Origin: Cephalopachus bancanus
Lineage: Eukaryota > Chordata > Mammalia > Primates > Tarsiidae
Length of the DNA stretch: 64,000 bases
Assembly (NCBI GenBank): GCA_027257055.1
Contig: JAPVLO010000570.1
Coordinates: 434,001-498,000 of the forward strand
Reading direction: 5' to 3'
The notes beneath the pieces are model-generated. The model was not told where the DNA came from and ran no database searches. It saw nothing but the letters and a program-made list of their open reading frames with translations. Positions 1 to 12,945 of the stretch are shown one piece after another. Made by a program: the position numbers and the translations under genes. Each line of letters opens with the position of its first letter. The first letter of the stretch is position 1.

Positions 1-540
1 TGATTTCTGAAAGAACAAGAAATTGACCTTTCATATGATCCAACAATTCCCCTATTGGGAGTATACCCAGAGGAACTCAAATCATTCTACCAAAAAGATA
101 CTTGCACGCACATGTTTGCTGCAGCTCTATTCACAATAGCAAAAACATGGAACCAACCATGCTGCCCATTGAAGCTGGACTGGATATTTTTAAAATGTGG
201 TACATATACACAATGGAATGTTGTACAGCCATAAAGAAGAACAAACATATGGACTTAACAGCAACATGAATGAATTTAGAGTCTATCATACTTAGTGATC
301 TATCACAGAAACAAGGAACAGAGAACCATATGTCCTCACTCATAAGTGGACCTTGAACAATTATCATAATACTATAAGAAAGGAATTGGCAGTAGTGGGA
401 AACTGCCGGGAGCGGGGGTAGGATTGGAAGTTGAGGGAAAATGCCAAAGGAGGGAGTGGCCCACCTCATCAACAAGAGTAATGAACATGTACATACCTAA
501 CCCTGAATTGTACCCTACATCTTTAAAATAAAGAAGAAAA
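1..540 (+). mobile_element. L1 3' end (ORF2 C-terminus and 3' UTR), cut by window edge
   Basis: The sequence enters inside the last part of L1 ORF2 (reading ...EIDLSYDPTIPL-like, then the stretch around NMEC-type codons typical of the ORF2 C-terminus). It runs through the 3' UTR, ending in the recurring CCTGAATTGTACCCTACATC block and an AATAAA-containing A-rich tail near 520-540. The same 3' block closes the L1s at 9.4, 32.7, 33.4 and 59.8 kb. It is non-coding: the frame is broken by stops. Confidence 0.85.
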
Positions 541-865
541 ATAAGAAAGTAATTTGGCAGTTTCTTATTAAGTTAAACACATAAAATTATCTCAAAATCC
601 AACACTTGTGTATTCACCCAAGTGAGTTGAAAATGTATGTTCACACAGAAACCTGTACTTAAATATTAATAGCAACTTTATCCATAATTATTAATATCTA
701 CAAACAAGATATTGATAATATAATAAAATAATATTATACAATAAAATCCAATATAATAATACTGAATTGCTCTTCAACTGGTAAATTGATTAAAAAATGT
801 TAATACATTCATTTCATGTAATACATTCATTTCATGTAATACATTTCATGTAATGAAATGCTACT
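541..865 (+). mobile_element. Ancient L1M-type fragment
   Basis: An A/T-rich, strongly diverged piece that resembles the late ORF2/3' region of old L1 (the phrase for 'hydrogen-bonded' 3' blocks such as ...AACCTGTACTTAAATATTAATAG...). It contains three tandem copies of an 18-bp unit at 802-851. Family assignment is by eye only. Confidence 0.5.
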
Positions 866-2340
866 CAAGAGTTTTACTTCCAAAATGGAAGCATAAACAC
901 AAGCTGGCTTCACTCCCCCCACAAAAAGCCAAATATATACAGGACTGGAGATTCTCATAAGCAACAACTATCAACTCAGATATGAGGATGACCCAGGATA
1001 AAAGAAAGTGAAAAAAATAAAACAAAAAACTCTAAGCAAATGGTAAGATAACTGAACTTTCTTATTCATGACTCCCCTTACCCCACTGTATTCAATATTA
1101 AGCATGTGAAAAATCTTCTCCCGTATCATGAGTTTTATGCTGGGAAAAGTAAAATTGAGATAGTTAATCAGCTTACCTACTTCCTTGAATTCCCTAGCAA
1201 AGATCTGTCCTTTTCCTGACCCACCGGAAACATTGTGAACGCCCAAAAGTAGAAATATACATGAAGATAGGAAGAGACAAAAGATGGGAGTAAAACTACA
1301 TTCCCAAGCCCTGAAACTCTGCTCTATAATCCAACTAAATATGATGCTGCTTCACATTTTACTTTTTAGGTGGTATAGTTCACAAGTCTGAACATAAACC
1401 TCATGCCAGCCTTCCTAGATTAACCAATGGAAATCTCAACTTAAAGTGCAACCTAGACTAAAAAGGAGGCAGCAAACTAGCAGTAAAGATTTGCTAAGCA
1501 AAACCAAAGCAACCCAGACAAAGAAAACTGGTATAAATCACTAACCATTCAATACAAAGACATAGATGTATATCTACCAGAAACAACAGCAAAAAGGGAA
1601 CCATGACCTCTCCCAACAGTCAGTGACTGACTATCACAAAAAGTGATCTGTGAGTTCTTTATCAATAATTCAACATATTAGTTTTGGGGAAATCAGTGAT
1701 CTCCAAGATAGCATAGAAAAAATTTCAGAAATGTATCATAGAAATTTAATAAATTGATGGAAATAATTTTAAAATCAAACAGAAATGTTGGAAATGAAAT
1801 ATATACATGAAATGAACATCTTTTTTAAGAGTTCTCAACAGCAGAATAGATCAAGCAGAGAAAAGAATAAGTGAGCTCTAAAACTGGTTAATAGAAAATA
1901 AAATCAAAAAAAGGAAAAAAAATAAAAAGGAAAAGAGACCACCCATATAATATATAAAATTATCTCAAAAGATCAAATGTAAACATTATTGGTGTTCAAG
2001 TGGGAGCTGAACAAAAGCAAGGGGTAGAAAGCTTATTTTAAAATAACATAACACTTCCCCAAACTTGAGAAAAATAAATATCCGGTACAGGAATGACTTA
2101 GAATACCAAACATTTTCAGCTTAAATAAAACTACCTCAAAGTATTTCATAATCAAACTTCCAAAAGTCAAAAACAAAGAGCAGATCCTAAAAGCATCAGG
2201 AGAAACAACAGACTTCTCATCAGAAGTTATATAGGCTCCAGGAGGGAGTGTAACAATATTTTTAATGTGCTGGGGGAAAAAAAAAACTGCCATTCAAGAA
2301 TACTGTATTCAGGAAAATTACCCTTCAAATATATATATAT
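866..2340 (+). mobile_element. Ancient L1M/HAL1-like 5' UTR and ORF1 remnant
   Basis: The stretch from about 1,680 to 2,330 follows the order of an old L1 ORF1: a coiled-coil-like AGAATAxxTGAGCTC section, then the RNA-binding domain region with GACTTCTCATCAGAA, and a CCCTTCAA block at the end. Many stops and indels make it a fossil. The younger L1 that begins near 2,345 interrupts it. The first 400 bp resemble an old L1 5' UTR but are less certain. Confidence 0.55.
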
Positions 2341-2344
2341 ATTT

Positions 2345-4440
2345 TAGTCTCTCTGAGAAGAGGCAGGGAAGATGCCGGTCGAGCCAGTTGGATTATGCAA
2401 GTCCCCATATGAGTGAGTGTATGGAAAATTTTGTTTATGTGCTGGTGAGTGAGTGTGTGTATGAGTGGCTGACTGAGTGAGGGCTAGGGAGCTAGGGGCC
2501 AGGGCTGTCCTAGTGCAGCAGCTGGTGCCACAGCATCTGGGCTTGGACCCTAGTTATTTCCAGGACAAAAAAGCCAAGTGCCATTTTCTCTTTCTTTTCT
2601 TTTCTTTTTTTTTAATCAACAAACTCACCCTGACAAGAAAACGCTGGGAGAGATGGTTTAAGTTGGACTTGTGAGAAGGTGGCCAGACCCGTGGTGCAAC
2701 AGCAGGTACTGCAGTTTCTCTACTTTGTCCCTGGCTCTTCCTGGGTCATAGAAGCCAAGCACCATTGTTTTATTTTTAAATTGACAGAACTTTTCCTTTT
2801 GAAAAGCAGTGGGGAGGCACTATTGCCCCAGGCGCTCCCACACCATTGAAGCAGGAGAGAGACTGCTCAGGGCTTTGCCTCATCACTTCAGCACCTGGCA
2901 GGGTGCTGGAAGGGGCTGTGGACAGGGTCCCGTGGTAAGTTCCCATGGAAGAGAACAAGAGAGGCACTCCACCACCATATTGAAGGCAGGACAGGAAAGT
3001 GCTTCAATTTGCTCACCACAAACCAACAGATACGATCTCTGTGATTGATGGACCAACTCAGGGATTGATCATAGCCCAGAGGGAATATCCTGAGATCACA
3101 AATTTCATAGGGACCTGATGAGTGCTGAGTTCCAGGCACTCTACCCCCCTACCTGAATCCAGCTGTGGGACAAAGGGTGTGGCCAGAAAGGAGGAGGAAG
3201 AACTCCAAAGAGATCAGTGGTGAGTCCAGGGCTGACTCCAACTCCCTCCTTCCTGGCAATCCTCTGAATGTCAGACCCACACAGCTGGGCCACGACTTAG
3301 AGGGATAAACCCAGGTGGAGCCTGGACATCAGTCGCAATAGAAGAGCTCCATTCCAGGATAGGCTTGGCTGTGGCTCCCCAGTGAGAGTACATACCTGGG
3401 GAAGAGACAGTCCTGTACCTCTCCACCAAAGATCTCCCTGACCATATAAGAGTGGGAGGGGAGTCCTGTAGTCCCACACACCTCCACTGCCCCAACTCCT
3501 TCCCAGCTTTGTTTCCCTGAGGAGAGAGTGAAAGAGGTGGCTCTGAAGGAGAGATCTGATAAGAGGAACAATTGCAAAGCTTGCCACAACAGGGCGGGTT
3601 TTTTGTTTGTTTGTTGGTTAGTTTTTGGTTTTGTTTTTGAAATTCTCAATTATTTTCTAATTTAAAAATATTTTTTGACTGTTTGCTTATTCATCTATTT
3701 CTAAAATATTTTTTCTTTGTGCATGAATGTGTATGTGAGGGTTTGATCTGCATCCCCCCCAAAAAAAAATTTCTTTTATTTTTCTTTTATTTTTCTGTTT
3801 CTTTCTTTTTTTTATTTGTTGTTTTCTGTTTATGTATGTATATGAATGATTGAATGTTCATCTTTCAACTTTTTGTTCCTTTGTTCCTCTGGGTCTTTTT
3901 TATGTTCATTTTTTATAGTTTAAGGGGTATGTCAATAGATATGTGAGTGTTCAACCTGAATCTCCCCCCTTTTTTTTCTTTCAGTCTTTCTGTTTTTCTT
4001 CTTTACTCACTTTGTGATTGGCATGTGTGTGTGTCTGCATTTAGATTTCTTAGAGGTCTTTTTGTTGCTGATTGTTTTGTTTCACTTTGTTGTCATTCCA
4101 GTTTGTTTTGGAGTGTCTGTGTATGTGTTCAATGGCTTTTGCATTGGTTTTCGCATTGCATTGTCATATAGAGTGGTAGTGGGGAGTGGGTCTCAGGGAA
4201 CCCACACCACAATAAGTGAATGTTTTTATTTGCAAGTAGTATCTGATTCCTAGTGCTCCATCCCCCAATTTATTGGAATTTCAAAAGCTACAAGAGACAG
4301 CAAAGCTTCCTATCCACCATCCTATTTCAAAATAGAACAAATCCAGAGTCTGGATCAGGGAAGAATAAAGGTCTAAGCAAACATCACTAGGGGACGCCTC
4401 TCTCACTGACACTGAATAACAGAACAAAAGATAAAAACAA
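2345..4440 (+). promoter_or_regulatory. L1 5' UTR / internal promoter region
   Basis: A G/C-richer leader without an ORF that precedes ORF1. Its second half (about 3,600-4,200) is a pyrimidine-rich strand with long T/CT runs. A similar pyrimidine-rich block just before ORF1 is seen at 26.3-26.6 kb and 36.45-36.8 kb, so it is a shared feature of these L1 leaders. Primate L1 leaders carry a Pol II sense promoter; whether this one is active is unknown. Confidence 0.6.
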
Positions 4441-4454
4441 GAAAGCTGTCACAA

Positions 4455-5447
4455 ATGAGGAAAAACCATAGGAAAACCAAAGGCAATTTCAAGTGTAACA
4501 AAGACAAAACTGCTGAAACATCAGACCTTGGTGCCCAAACAATGGAAGTCACCAAAGACTGTCCCCAGAATACAACAGAGATTAGGGAATGGATGGAAAG
4601 AGTAAATAGAACTCAAGAAAGACAAGCTGCAACACTGAATGAACTTGTAACAGAGATGTTGGCAATAAAAATTTCATCCAGGAAATAAATGACAAGATGA
4701 CAAGCATGGAAAGCAAAATTAATCTAGCTAAAGAAAGAATCTCAGAACTTGAAGACTAGAACATGGAATTAACCCAATCTGTAAACAAACATAGAAAGAA
4801 GACTTAGAAAGAAAGAACAAAACCTACAAGGTATGTGTGATTATATAAAGAGGATGAACCTATGACTGATTGCTATCCCAGAAGAAGAAAGGGAAATGGA
4901 GTACAATTTGGAGCAAGTATTCCAGGCAGTAATCCAAGAAAACTTTCCCTATCTCACCAGAGATGTGACCAGACAAGTATAAGGGATACAGAGAACCCCC
5001 ACAAGACATCAAATGAGAAGACCAACCCCTAGACACATAGTAATTTGCCTACACAAAGTAGGCACAAAAGAAAAAACCCTAAAGGCAGCAAAAGAGAAAT
5101 GTCAGATTACCTACTGGGAAAAACCAATCAGAATAGTAGGAGACCTATCAGAAGAAACACTGCAAGCAAGAAGGCACTGGAGTCCTAAATTCAGAATCCT
5201 CAAAGATAAACAATTTAAACCAAGAATTGCCTATCCAGACAAGCTCAGCTTCATCAGTGAAGGAGAATTAAAATCCTTTGCAGATATCCAATACCTAAGA
5301 GATTATTCAGCTTCCAGACCAGCTCTACAGGAGATGCTTAAAAAGGTATTAAGCACAGAAGAAAGAAGAAAAAAATTAACCACACGATTCCCGAAACAAC
5401 AGCAGAGCACAGAATCAGCAGAGAATATAGTGCAACAAGAAACTTGA
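4455..5447 (+). pseudogene. L1 ORF1 (RNA-binding chaperone protein), broken
   Basis: ORF1p is the L1 RNA-binding protein that coats L1 RNA in the cytoplasm. The N-terminal piece (4,455-4,688) reads a coiled-coil-type segment with EIREWMERVNRTQERQAATL, then stops. The C-terminal piece (5,013-5,447, 144 residues) starts MRRPTPRHIVICLHKVGTKE and continues through the RRM/CTD with ETLQARR, ILKDKQFKPRI and AYPDKLSFISEGE, all hallmark positions of L1 ORF1p. The two parts are separated by stops and frameshifts at about 4,688-5,010, so no full protein is made. Homology is clear from the motifs; the exact family consensus was not compared. Confidence 0.85.
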
Positions 5448-5513
5448 AAACACACACATACATTAACCCCAAAGCCAAAAGAAAATAAGCAAAGGTAAAA
5501 CTTATAAGAACCT

Positions 5514-8500
5514 CATGACAGGATAAACAATCATATTTCAATAATCAGCCTGAATGTGAATGGACTAAATGCATCACTGAAAAGACACAGAATGGTGGAC
5601 TGGATAAGAAACCATGACCCAATTATTTGCTGCATCCAGAAGACTCATCTCACTTCAAGGAATGCACACAGACTCAAAATAAAAGGTTGGAAAACGAGTT
5701 TCCAGGCAAATGGATCACAAAAAAGGCAGGAGTTGCAATCTTAATATCAGACAAAACAGCCTTTACTATCAAAAAATTGAAAAAGATACAAAAGGACACT
5801 ACAAAATGATAAAAGGTTCAATTCATAAACAAGAAATATGTATCCTAAACATATATCAACCCAACACAGGAGCACCAGCATTTATAAAACAACTACTAAG
5901 TAAACTAAAAAAAGATATTGACTCTAAACCTATTATAGAGGGGGACTTGAATATCCTACTGATAGGCTTAGATAGATCATAGAGGCAAAAATTCAACAAG
6001 GAGATCCAGAACCTAAACCTGACACTTGATCAAATGGACTTAATAGATACCTACAGATTATTCCACCCAATAACCACAGAATATACATTCTACTCATTAC
6101 CACATGGAACATACTCCAAGACTGTTCACATCCTTGGCCATAAATCAAGCATAAACAAATTCCATAAGGTTGAAATCTTGCCATGCACATTCTCAAACCA
6201 CAGTGGTATAAAAATAAATATCAACATAAACAACAGTTCTCCAAAGTCCACAAAGACATGGACAGTAAATAGCATGAGGCTGAACAACTACTGGGTCAAC
6301 ACTGAAATAAAAGCGGGAATTGAGAAATTCCTGGAAACAAGTGAAAATGAAGTAACATCTTACCAAAACCTCTGAGATGCCATGAAAACAGTTCTCAGAG
6401 GGGAATTGAGATCTCCACAAGCACACATCAAGAAAACGTAAAGATCAGAAGTCAAGAGCCTAACAGTCACCTAAGGGAGTTGGAAAGAGAAGATCACCAA
6501 ACACCCAACTGTAGTAGAAGAATTAAAATTTAAAAAATAAGATCCCAAATATGGGACATAGAAGACAAAAATATCAGAAAAACTTCAAAAAAAAAAAAAA
6601 GATGGTTCTTTGAAAGAATTAACGAGATTGATGGTCCCCTAACCAGAATGACCAAGAAAAAGAGAGAAAAAGCCCAAATAAACACAAACAGAAATACAAA
6701 AGATCAAATCACAACTGATTCTGAAGAAATACAAAAGATTATCGGAGATTGCTATGTACACCATATGGAAACAAACTTCATAACCTAAATGAAATGGAGA
6801 ACTTTCCAACATCACACAACCTCCCCATGTTGAAACAAGAAGACATTGAGACACTAAATAGACAAATAAAAACCCAGTAAATTGACTCTGTCATATGAAA
6901 ACTACTTACCAAAAAAAAAAAAAAAAAAGAGCCCTGGACCTGATGACTTTCCAGCAGAATTCTACAAAATGTACAAGGAGGAGCTGATATAATCCTACTG
7001 AAAGTATTTCAGGCAATTGAGAAAGATGGAATTCTCTCCAAGTCATTTTATGAAACTAACATCACACTGATACCCAAACCGGGTAAAGATCCAACAACAA
7101 CAACAGAAAACACCACAGGCCAATGTCCCTTATGAACATATATGCAAAAAATCCTCAACAAAGATGCTAGCAAATGGATCCAAAAACACATCTCGACAAT
7201 CATTCACAATGACCAAGTAGACTTCATCTCCAGTATGCAGGGCTGGTTCAACATTTGCAAGATCATAAATGTCATTAAATATATCAACAGATGTAAAAAC
7301 AATACCACATGATTATCTCATTAGATGAAGAAAAAGCTTTTGATAAAATCCAGCATCCCTTCTTGATAAAAACTCTCAAACACCTAGGTATACAAGAAAC
7401 ATACCTCAAAATAGTAAGTGCCATCTATGATAAACCCACTGCTAACATATTGCTAAATGGGCAGAAACTACAAACATTTCCCCTGAAAACTGGAACAACA
7501 CAAGTCTGCCCACTCTCACCCCTCTTGTTCAATATTGTGTTGGAAGTCCTAGCACCAGCAATTAGACAAGAGAAGGAAATCAGGGGTATCAAAATAGGAA
7601 AAGTGGAAGTCAAGTTATCCCTCTTTGCTGATATGATCCTATACCTTGAAAATCCAAGAGAATCTATCAAAAACATGCTTGCACTGATAAAGGACTTTGG
7701 CAAAGTCTCAGGGTACAAAATAAATGTGCAAAAGACAGCTGAATTCCTATACACCAACAACAGGCAGGCGGAGACCCAAATAAAAACACAATCCCATTCA
7801 CAATAGCCACAAAAAAATGAAATACCTTGGCATTTTCCTAACCAGAGAAGTGACAGACCTTTACAATGAGAAATATATAATGCTTCTCAAAGAAATCCAA
7901 GAAGACACAAACAAAAATGTCCATCCTACCAAAGGCAATCTATAGATTCAACACAGTACCCATTAAGTTACCAATATCATTCTTCTCAGACCAGAAAATG
8001 ACAATACAGAAATTCATATGGAAACATAAAAGGCCACGAATAGCCCAAACAATCCTTAGCAAAAGAAACAAAGCAGGTGGTATCACACTTCCAGATTTCA
8101 AACTTTACTATAAGGCTATGGTAATCGAAACAGCCTGGTATTGGTACAAGAACAGGCACATAAGCCAATGGAACAGGATACAGATTCTGGGGGAAAAAAC
8201 CCCTCAATTCCTCAACCAACTCATCTTTGAGAAAGCCTCCAACAACAATCATTGGGGAGAGAAAAACCTATTCAGTAAATGGAGCTGGGAAAACTGGCTT
8301 ACAACATGCAGAAGACTGAAACAAGACCCCTATCTATCACCATACACAAATATTAACTCTAAATGAATCAAAGACCTAAATGTAAAACCTCAAACTATAA
8401 GAATCTTAGAAAATGCAAGAGACATCCTTATGGAAATTGAAACTGGCAACTAATTCCTATTCAGAGCCCTAAAGGCCAACACCTTAAGAAATAAGATAGA

Positions 8501-9283
8501 AAAATGGCACCTCATCAAACTAACAAGCTTCTGTCAAGCAAAAGAAACCATCAAGAGAACAAGGAGACAACCCACAGAATGGGAGAAAATATTTGCCAAC
8601 TGTATATCTGACAAAGGCCTAACATCTAGGCTCTACAAGGAACTCAAATGTGACAAAAAGAAAAAAAGCAAACAAGCAGTCCCTTTAAAAAGTGGGCAAA
8701 GGACATGAATAGACACTTCTAAGAAGAAGATATATGGGGGGACCACCAGACACATGAAAAAGTGCTCAGCCTCACTCATCAGAGAAATGCAAATCAAAAC
8801 CACATTGAGTTATCATCTAACGCCAGTAAGAATGGCCATCATTAATAAAACAAACAACAGATGCTGGCGAGGATGTGGAGAAAAAGACACTTCTATATTG
8901 CTTGGGGGAATGCAAACTAGTGGAAGACAGTGTGGAGATTCCTGAAAGAACTAGAAATTGACCTTCCATATGACCCATCAGTTACCATATTGGGAATATA
9001 CCTGGAAGAACTCAAATCGTTCTACTAAAAAGATACCTGCACACATGTTTGTTGCAGCTTTATTCACAATAGCAAAACATGGAACCAACCATGCTGTCCA
9101 TTGAAGCTGAACTGGATTTTTAAAATGTGGTACATACACACAATGGAATATTATGCAGTCAAAAAGGACAAACATGTAGACTTCACAGCAACTTGGATGT
9201 ATTTAGAGTCCATTATACTCAGTGATCTATTACAGAAACACAGAACAGAGTACCATATGTTCTCACTCATAAGCGTACCTTGA
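5514..9283 (+). pseudogene. L1 ORF2 (endonuclease / reverse transcriptase), broken
   Basis: ORF2p nicks target DNA and reverse-transcribes L1 RNA. The EN domain opens near 5,540 (SLNVNGLNASLKRHR), with CCIQKTHLTS, GVAILISDKTAF and NIYQPNTGAP following in shifting frames. The RT domain lies about 6,950-7,806 with [20 protein letters not shown]. Its catalytic FADD box reads FAD-M at 7,624-7,635 because one aspartate codon is missing. The C-terminal part continues through 7,917-8,366 and ends in the stretch EYHMFSLISVP at 9,283. There are many frameshifts and stops. It is clearly inactive. Confidence 0.85.
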
Positions 9284-9475
9284 ACAATTATCATAATACT
9301 ATAAGAAAGGGATTGACAGTAGTCGGAAACTGCCAGGGATAGGGGATGGGATTGCCTGTTAAGTGAAACAGCTAGTGGAAGGAGGGGCACTCCTCATCAG
9401 CAAGGGTACCTGCATAATCAACGTTTATATACCTTACCCTGAATTGTACCCCACATCTTTTAAAAAAATCCTGAC

Positions 9476-12320
9476 TTGAACATCACATCTCTATAACAAA
9501 ATAAAAAATTTAAAAGAGAATATTAAATTAAAATTTCAGATTTGTAAAAGAAGTTTTAACAATAAAAACTTTAGAAATATAAGAATCAGTAGGGATAACT
9601 ACAAACAATAATATGTCAACAAATATAAATAACTTGAAGAAATGGATACATTCCTGAATACGTGAATCCACAATGATGAACCATGAAGACATAGAAGACT
9701 TCAGCTAATCAATAATGAGATCAAAGCTAATAAAATGTCTCCCATTAATGAAAAGCCCAGGACCTGGCAGCTTCACTGAATTCTACCAAAAATTTATAGA
9801 AGAACTACTACAAATACTAGTCAAATTCTTTAACGAAATAGAAGAGGAAGAAATACTTTCAAATTCATTCTATGAGTCCAACATTGCCTACAACCAAACC
9901 ACCCTGAATGCAATAGATTTCTTCTAACAATACCCTATTGTCAAAAACAGACAAAGATACAACATAAAAATAAAACTATAGTTCAATATTACTGGTTAAC
10001 ATAGAACATATTTTTTAAAATCCTCAACAAAATAATAACAAGCCTAATCCAACAGTACATCAAAATGGTAGTACATCACAATCAAGTGGTTTTATTAGTG
10101 GGAAGCAATGATGGTTCAACATATGCAATTCAATAAACATGATACATCACATTGACAGAATCAAGAACAAAAATCATACCATTATTTCAACGGTTACCAA
10201 AAAGCAGTTGAAAAAATTCAACATTTCTTTTATGATTTAAAAAACCTTCATCCTATTGAATATGAAAGGAAGATATATCAAAATAATAAAGGTCATATAT
10301 GGCAAACTCACTGCTACTGTAATACTGAATGAAGAAATGAAGTCATTTCCCACAAAGATTAAAACAAGACAAGGTTGCTCATTTTAACCACTTTTATTGC
10401 AATGAAAAAATAAATAAATAACATCTAAATTAAAAATGAATATGTCAAATTAACCTTTTTCAAGCGATATAATTTTATACCTAGAAAAACCTAAAGAATA
10501 TACAGAAAACACTTAGAACTAATAAATTCAATAAGTTTGCAGCATACAAAATCACCATACAAAAACCTGTATCATTTATATATGTACACTGCAAACATTC
10601 TTACAAAGAAATCAAGAAAGCAAATCTACTTACAATAGCTACAAAAACATAAGATATCCAGTAATCACTGGAATGAACATATGAAATTTTTGTACAAAAA
10701 CTATAAAACTCTGATAAATAAATTGAAATCCACATAGAAAATAGAAAGATATTTCATGCTCATGAGTTGGAAGACTTAATATTGCTGAAATGACATGACC
10801 CAAAGCAATTTATAGATTCAAAGCAATTTTTATTAAAATACCAAAGACATTCTTCACAGAAATAGAAAAAAAAAAAGACTCTTAAAATGTATATAGAACA
10901 ACAAAAGATGCAGGAGAGCCAAAGCAATCCTGAGCGAAAGGAACAAAGCTGGGTACATCATATCCCCAGATCCGTGCTGTTTTGGTTACTGTAGCTATAA
11001 ACAGAGACATTGATGAATGGAATGGAGAATCCATATATAAATCTATGCATTAACAATCAGTTCATTTTCAACCAAGATACCAAGAACATACAATGGGGGA
11101 ATCACAGTCTATGTAATAAATTGTGCTGGGAAATCTGGATAACAATATGTTGAAGAGTAAAACTACACTCCTATCTCTTAGCACACATAAAAATTATATA
11201 GAAATAAATTAAAGTATTTAATCAAAAACCTGAATCTATGAAGCTACTAGAATAAAACATTGGGGAAATACTTAAAAACTTTGGTCTGGGCAAATATTTT
11301 TTGAGTAAGACCTCAACAGCACAGGAATCCAAAGCTAAAATAGACCATTGAGATTATATTAAGCTTAATATTTCTTCCCAGCTAAAGAGACAATTAGCAA
11401 AATGAAGCTACATTCCATGGAATGGGAGAAAATATTTTAAAACTATTCATATGACAGGAGATTAATAGCCAGAATATATAAGACATTCAAAAAAGTCAAT
11501 TGCAAAATAACAAATAGTCTGATCTTAAAATGGGAAAATGATCTAAGCAGACATTCCTCAAAAGGAGACATACATAGCCAAAAAAAAGTATTTAAAAAGT
11601 TCAACATCATGAATCATCAGATAAAAGAGATTTCCATAATAAGATTTCATCTCACCCCAGTTAAAATGACCTTTATTGAAAAAAACAATAAATGGTATTC
11701 AGGTAAGGATTGGGAGAAAGAAAATTTTTTGAACACTTTTGGTAAGAATTTGAATTATTACAGCCACTATGGAAAAGAGTATAGAGGTGTAAATACAGCT
11801 ACCATATGACTCAGCGATTCGAATATTGGTTATATATTTAAAAGAAAGCAAATCAGTATATTGAAGAGATAGCCACACTCCTATGTTTATTGGAGCACTA
11901 TTCACAATAGTGAAAATATGCCATCAGCCTAAGTGTCCATTAATGGATAAATGCTAAAAGAAAGTAGTATGCATATACAATGGAATATTATTCAGCCATG
12001 AAAAAGAATAAAATTCTGTCATTTGTATCAACACACAGGAAATTGGTGGCCATTATGTTAAATTAAATAAGCCTAGCACAGACAGGAAAATATATCACAT
12101 GTTCCTACTTATATGTGGTAGGAAAAAAGTGAATCACATAAAGAGAGGGAATAGAATATTGGTTAACATAGGCCAAAGAGAATAGGAGGAAAAGAATAGT
12201 GAGAATAAAGGAGAAAAAATAATATAAACATGTTTACTACTATTCAATTGTACATTAAAACTGAAAAAGATGGTAAATTATATGTATATATTTTATTTCA
12301 ATAAAAAATTGTAAAACTAC
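9476..12320 (+). mobile_element. Ancient L1M ORF2 and 3' end
   Basis: From about 9,640 (codons for ...SPGPGSFTEFYQKF, an RT-domain landmark, near 9,750) the sequence follows L1 ORF2 through RT, the Cys-rich tail region and the end block. It closes with GTACATTAAAACTG and an AATAAA-bearing A/T-rich tail around 12,300. Divergence is much higher than in the neighbouring L1 and every frame is broken. It probably belongs to the same old element as the ORF1 remnant before 2,340, but the intervening EN part is missing. Confidence 0.7.
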
Positions 12321-12690
12321 TCAGCATTAAAAAGAAGCAAACTATTGAAACTCACTACAACTTGGATGATTTGAGATATATTACATTAAATGAAAGGAGC
12401 CAATCTAAAAGGCAACTTACTTAATTATTCATTTTATATAGCTTACTAGAAAATACAAAACTATACAGATTGAAAAAAAAAAGTTAGTGGTTTCCAGATG
12501 TAAATGTTGGAGGGTAATGCTTGATTACAATGAGCTAGCATGTGTATACTTATTATAGTGTAATGCAACTTTCCTATATCTGGAATATGGTGGTGATTAT
12601 GTCCTTCTATGCATTGGCCATAACTCAAAGAAATAGTCACTAAAAAGTGTAGGTTTTACTTTATGTAAACTCTTAAAAAAAAAAAAAGTA
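12321..12690 (+). mobile_element. Ancient L1-type 3' fragment
   Basis: The motif order AACTCACTACAACTTGGATG, then AAATGAAAGGAGCCAATC, then a 3' block and an A-run at 12,676 resembles an old L1M 3' end. No ORF. Family uncertain. Confidence 0.45.
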
Positions 12691-12789
12691 TTGGTAACTA
12701 GACCCAATATTAGGCATCAAAAAGATGAACAAAATAGTGTATCTCAATTGTGAAGTCATCAGGATAAAGGAATACACTTGGAAACAAAT

Positions 12790-12945
12790 GAAAGGTAATT
12801 GAGGTATAGTGGAAAATACACAGGACTAAGATTCAGAAAACTGTTTCAAAATTTCTAACTCTGTTAATAAGTAATATTGAGCAAACATATAAACTTTCAG
12901 TTTTCTAATTTGTGAAATAAGATAATAACAACTATGTTCCTAATC
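12790..12945 (+). repeat. MIR SINE remnant
   Basis: The pieces follow the MIR core order: GTATAGTGGAAAA..., ATTCAGAAAACTG, TAAGTAATATTGAGCAAA, and the end block CAGTTTTCTAATTTGTGAAATA followed by AATAACAAC. This is the classical tRNA-derived mammalian SINE, old and worn. Confidence 0.75.

Larger units (their letters stand above)
2345..9475 (+). mobile_element. L1: Near full-length L1 retrotransposon (defective)
   Basis: The parts occur in canonical order: a long G/C-richer 5' UTR starting at AGGCAGGGAAGATGCCGGTC, ORF1, a short spacer, ORF2, a 3' UTR and an A-rich end with CCTGAATTGTACCCCACATC. Length is about 7.1 kb, close to a full-length primate L1 with a longer 5' UTR. Both ORFs carry stops and frameshifts, so it cannot move on its own. 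I could not find a convincing target duplication; the left junction lies in an (AT)n run. The element sits between two pieces of ancient L1. Confidence 0.85.
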
